64,000 nt of DNA from Amycolatopsis sulphurea (lineage in GTDB: Bacteria; Actinomycetota; Actinomycetes; Mycobacteriales; Pseudonocardiaceae). The notes under the pieces were generated by a model. The model did no database searches. It was not told where the DNA came from and saw nothing but the letters and a program-made list of their open reading frames with translations. Positions 62,089-64,000 of the stretch are shown here, in pieces. Each line of letters opens with the position of its first letter. The stretch's first letter is position 1. Both the position numbers and the translations under genes were made by a program. Location of the stretch: positions 62,001 through 126,000 of the forward strand of contig NZ_PDJK01000001.1 of assembly GCF_002564045.1 (NCBI RefSeq), read 5' to 3'.

Positions 62089-64000
62089 CCGAGCCCCGCG
62101 GTCCCGAGAACCCGGGTCGCCGGAGGCGGCCTCCGGGCGAACCTCCCGTCCGGCGCCCCCGCCGCGCGGACGGCACCCGCCAGCCACCCCCCGGCGCGCC
62201 CCGCCGGGCACCCGAGCTGGACGAGCTTGCCGAACCCCACCGGGCCGCCCCTCGCCGGATCCGTCCGGAGGACGGCCCGCGCCCCGGCCGGCGCCGCCGC
62301 GCGCCGGAGCCCGAACAGCCTCCGCCGGGTGCGCCGTTACCCCCGCCCGGCCGCCCCGAAGGCGAGGACGAGCAGGCGCCGCCGCGCGCCCGCCGCCGGA
62401 GCGCGGATGCCGAGCAGCCGCCGCCCCGGCGCCGTCGCCGCGCGGACGAGCAGGACCAGCTGCCGCAGGGTCGTCGCCGTCTTGACGAAGGTGAGCAGCT
62501 GCCGCCGGGCCGCCGTCGCGCGGACGAAGGTGAGCAGCTGCCGCCCGTTCGCCGTCATGTGGACGAGGGTGAGCCGCCGCCGGGCCGCCGTCGTGTGGAC
62601 GAAGCTGAGCAGTTTCCGCCGCCCGGCCCGCGCCTGCTCGACGAGGGTGAACAGGGACCGCCGGGGCGTCTCCTCGACGAGGGCGAGCCGCTTCCGCAAC
62701 CGAGTCGCCGCCGCGCGCCGGATGCCGAGCAGCCCCCGCCGCGCGGTCCTCGTGGCGAGGCAGGGGAACAGGCGCACCCACGCCGTCGTCGGGCCGGGAA
62801 CGCCGAGGGGCCGCCACCGGCGCGGCGCCGTCCGCCCCAGCCCGAACCCGAGCCGTATAACGAGGAATACGCCGAAGATCCCCGCGCCACCGGCCGCCGG
62901 CGCCGGGAGCTGGGCGAGGTGCCTACCCCGGACGTCGGCAACCCGGTGGCCGCCGAACCCCCGGCCGCGCCCGGCCGGCCGCCGCGGCGCCGGCCGATCG
63001 CGCCGCCGAACCCCCGGTTCGTGGACGGCTCGATGCCGCCGGACCTGCGGTTCGCTGAAGGCTGGACGCCGCACGATCCGCGCTTCGCCGACGCTTCGAT
63101 GCCGCCGGATCCGCGGGTCACGGACGGGTCGATGCCCCCGGACCCGCGGTTCACCGAGGGCTCCATGCCGCACGATCCGCGGTTCGCCGCCCCCGGCCCA
63201 CACCCGTCGATGCCGCCCGACCCGCGGTACGCCGCCGGTCCGATGCCGCGCGACCCCCGTAGGCTCCCGCTGGCGGAACAGCCCACCGAGGTCATCCCGA
63301 GCCTGCTCGACGAACCCGCCGAGCAGCCCCGCGAACACCTCGACGACCTCTTCGACGACGAGTACGACGACTACCGCGAGTACGAGGAATACGAGGACGG
63401 CGACGACGGCGAGTACGAAGGCGAATACGAAGACGCCGAGAACCCGCCTCCGGACGAGGCCCCGGCCAAGCCGCGCCGGCGTCGTAAACGCACACTCGGC
63501 TGGGTCGCCGCGATCGTCGTGCTGGTGCTGTTCGCCGGCGGCGCCTGGTTCGGCTACGAGAAGTTCTTCGGCTACGACGATTTCGACGGTTCCGGGCAAG
63601 GCGACGCTCTCGTGCAGGTGGAAGACGGGGACACCACCTCGGCCATCGGCGCGAAGCTGACCGGCCTCGGGGTCGTCGCGAGCACCAAGGCGTTCGTCAA
63701 GGCCGGTGCGGACAACGCCGCGCTGAGCCGTATTCAGCAGGGCTACTACCTGCTGAAACAGCATATGTCCGGGGTCAGCGCGGTGGAGGCGATCACCTCC
63801 CCGTCGGCCCGCGTCGGACGGCTGGAGATCCGCCCGTACACGCAGTTCGACGACATCACCCAGGCCGACGGCAAGGTCACCCCCGGGGTGTTCACGCTGA
63901 TGTCGAAGGCTTCCTGCGCGACGCTGAACGGCAAGAGCACCTGCATTCCGGTGGACGCGCTGCGCAAGACCGTCGCCGACGCGGACCTCAAGGCGTTCGG
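62085..64000 (+). CDS. mltG: Endolytic murein transglycosylase MltG with long disordered N-terminus (3' end outside window)
   Basis: The first 638 codons of a membrane-bound lytic transglycosylase. About 465 residues precede the single membrane helix ([25 protein letters not shown]). This region has repeats of the type [15 protein letters not shown] (roughly residues 20-240), a second family of MPPDPRFxxGS repeats (about 305-395) and an Asp/Glu/Tyr-rich acidic block (about 409-462). After the helix, the LysM-like domain ([35 protein letters not shown]) and start of the YceG domain ([17 protein letters not shown]) identify MltG. The catalytic glutamate lies beyond the window end. Starts at ATG 62085, overlapping the ruvX stop. 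Confidence 0.93.
   Translation, partial: MTEPRGPENPGRRRRPPGEPPVRRPRRADGTRQPPPGAPRRAPELDELAEPHRAAPRRIRPEDGPRPGRRRRAPEPEQPPPGAPLPPPGRPEGEDEQAPPRARRRSADAEQPPPRRRRRADEQDQLPQGRRRLDEGEQLPPGRRRADEGEQLPPVRRHVDEGEPPPGRRRVDEAEQFPPPGPRLLDEGEQGPPGRLLDEGEPLPQPSRRRAPDAEQPPPRGPRGEAGEQAHPRRRRAGNAEGPPPARRRPPQPEPEPYNEEYAEDPRATGRRRRELGEVPTPDVGNPVAAEPPAAPGRPPRRRPIAPPNPRFVDGSMPPDLRFAEGWTPHDPRFADASMPPDPRVTDGSMPPDPRFTEGSMPHDPRFAAPGPHPSMPPDPRYAAGPMPRDPRRLPLAEQPTEVIPSLLDEPAEQPREHLDDLFDDEYDDYREYEEYEDGDDGEYEGEYEDAENPPPDEAPAKPRRRRKRTLGWVAAIVVLVLFAGGAWFGYEKFFGYDDFDGSGQGDALVQVEDGDTTSAIGAKLTGLGVVASTKAFVKAGADNAALSRIQQGYYLLKQHMSGVSAVEAITSPSARVGRLEIRPYTQFDDITQADGKVTPGVFTLMSKASCATLNGKSTCIPVDALRKTVADADLKAF

Overview
The window looks like a chromosomal segment of a high-GC actinomycete of the Pseudonocardiaceae, most likely Amycolatopsis or a close relative. 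The evidence is very high GC with strong third-position bias, frequent GTG and some TTG starts, 4-bp GTGA stop/start overlaps, a coproporphyrin-type haem pathway (hemE-hemG-hemQ), F420-type luciferase-like oxidoreductases, a mycothiol-isomerase-like fold, a PucR-regulated pruA-pruB pair, DUF3000, an Rv2578c-type radical SAM protein and an actinobacterial iron box. Genus is an inference; no rRNA, tRNA or CRISPR was seen.

Layout. 1-1.6 kb: C-terminal end of a sensor kinase, a decayed acyl-CoA oxidation gene and a TPR protein. 2.0-5.3 kb: RNase D-like exonuclease, LuxR-type response regulator and DUF3000 protein on the minus strand. 5.3-5.8 kb: nested palindromic and MITE-like elements. 5.8-10.4 kb: hemE-hemG-hemQ and a CoA-transferase. 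10.4-15.9 kb, minus strand: a three-gene MNIO (DUF692) operon with a Cys-tailed TIGR04222 membrane protein, msrB, a Ser/Thr kinase and a VTT-domain membrane protein. 16-23.4 kb: DUF6221, an LLM oxidoreductase, a mycothiol-type isomerase fold, the PucR regulator divergent from pruA-pruB (proline catabolism), a thioredoxin and DUF2630. 23.6-30.4 kb, minus strand: a lipoprotein hydrolase, LigC, then an Asp23/AmaP envelope-stress operon led by a RibD-like reductase and an ECF sigma factor. 30.5-37.5 kb: zapE, PAP2 phosphatase, rocD, PPK2, an S9 peptidase and an LLM oxidoreductase, closed by a strong terminator.

37.7-43.8 kb is the most distinctive block: an iron box followed by a tightly coupled operon encoding a DesA-like decarboxylase, a DesB-like N-hydroxylase, a DesD-like NIS synthetase and a glutamine-synthetase-like ligase, with no DesC acyltransferase. 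This suggests a hydroxamate siderophore route in which the GS-like enzyme may supply the missing acylation step. 43.8-48.9 kb: a lysozyme-like secreted protein, sthA, a quinone reductase-like enzyme, and an Rv2578c-family radical SAM protein behind two LexA boxes and split by a 292-residue intein inside its [4Fe-4S] motif. 49-64 kb: aspS, a DUF389 membrane protein, a kinase-like protein, an SGNH hydrolase, a metallophosphoesterase gene broken by a MITE, rarA, a 3-hydroxyisobutyrate-dehydrogenase-like enzyme, DUF948/DUF6167 genes, alaS, ruvX and the 5' part of mltG.

Two repeat families run through the window. One is a 51-bp double palindrome (built on GTGAAGGGGCCCTTCAC) in intergenic positions. 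The other is a 271-280 bp element with about 20-bp inverted ends starting CAGGGT, present twice: once inside the metallophosphoesterase gene with an 11-bp target duplication, and once inside a copy of the 51-bp palindrome.
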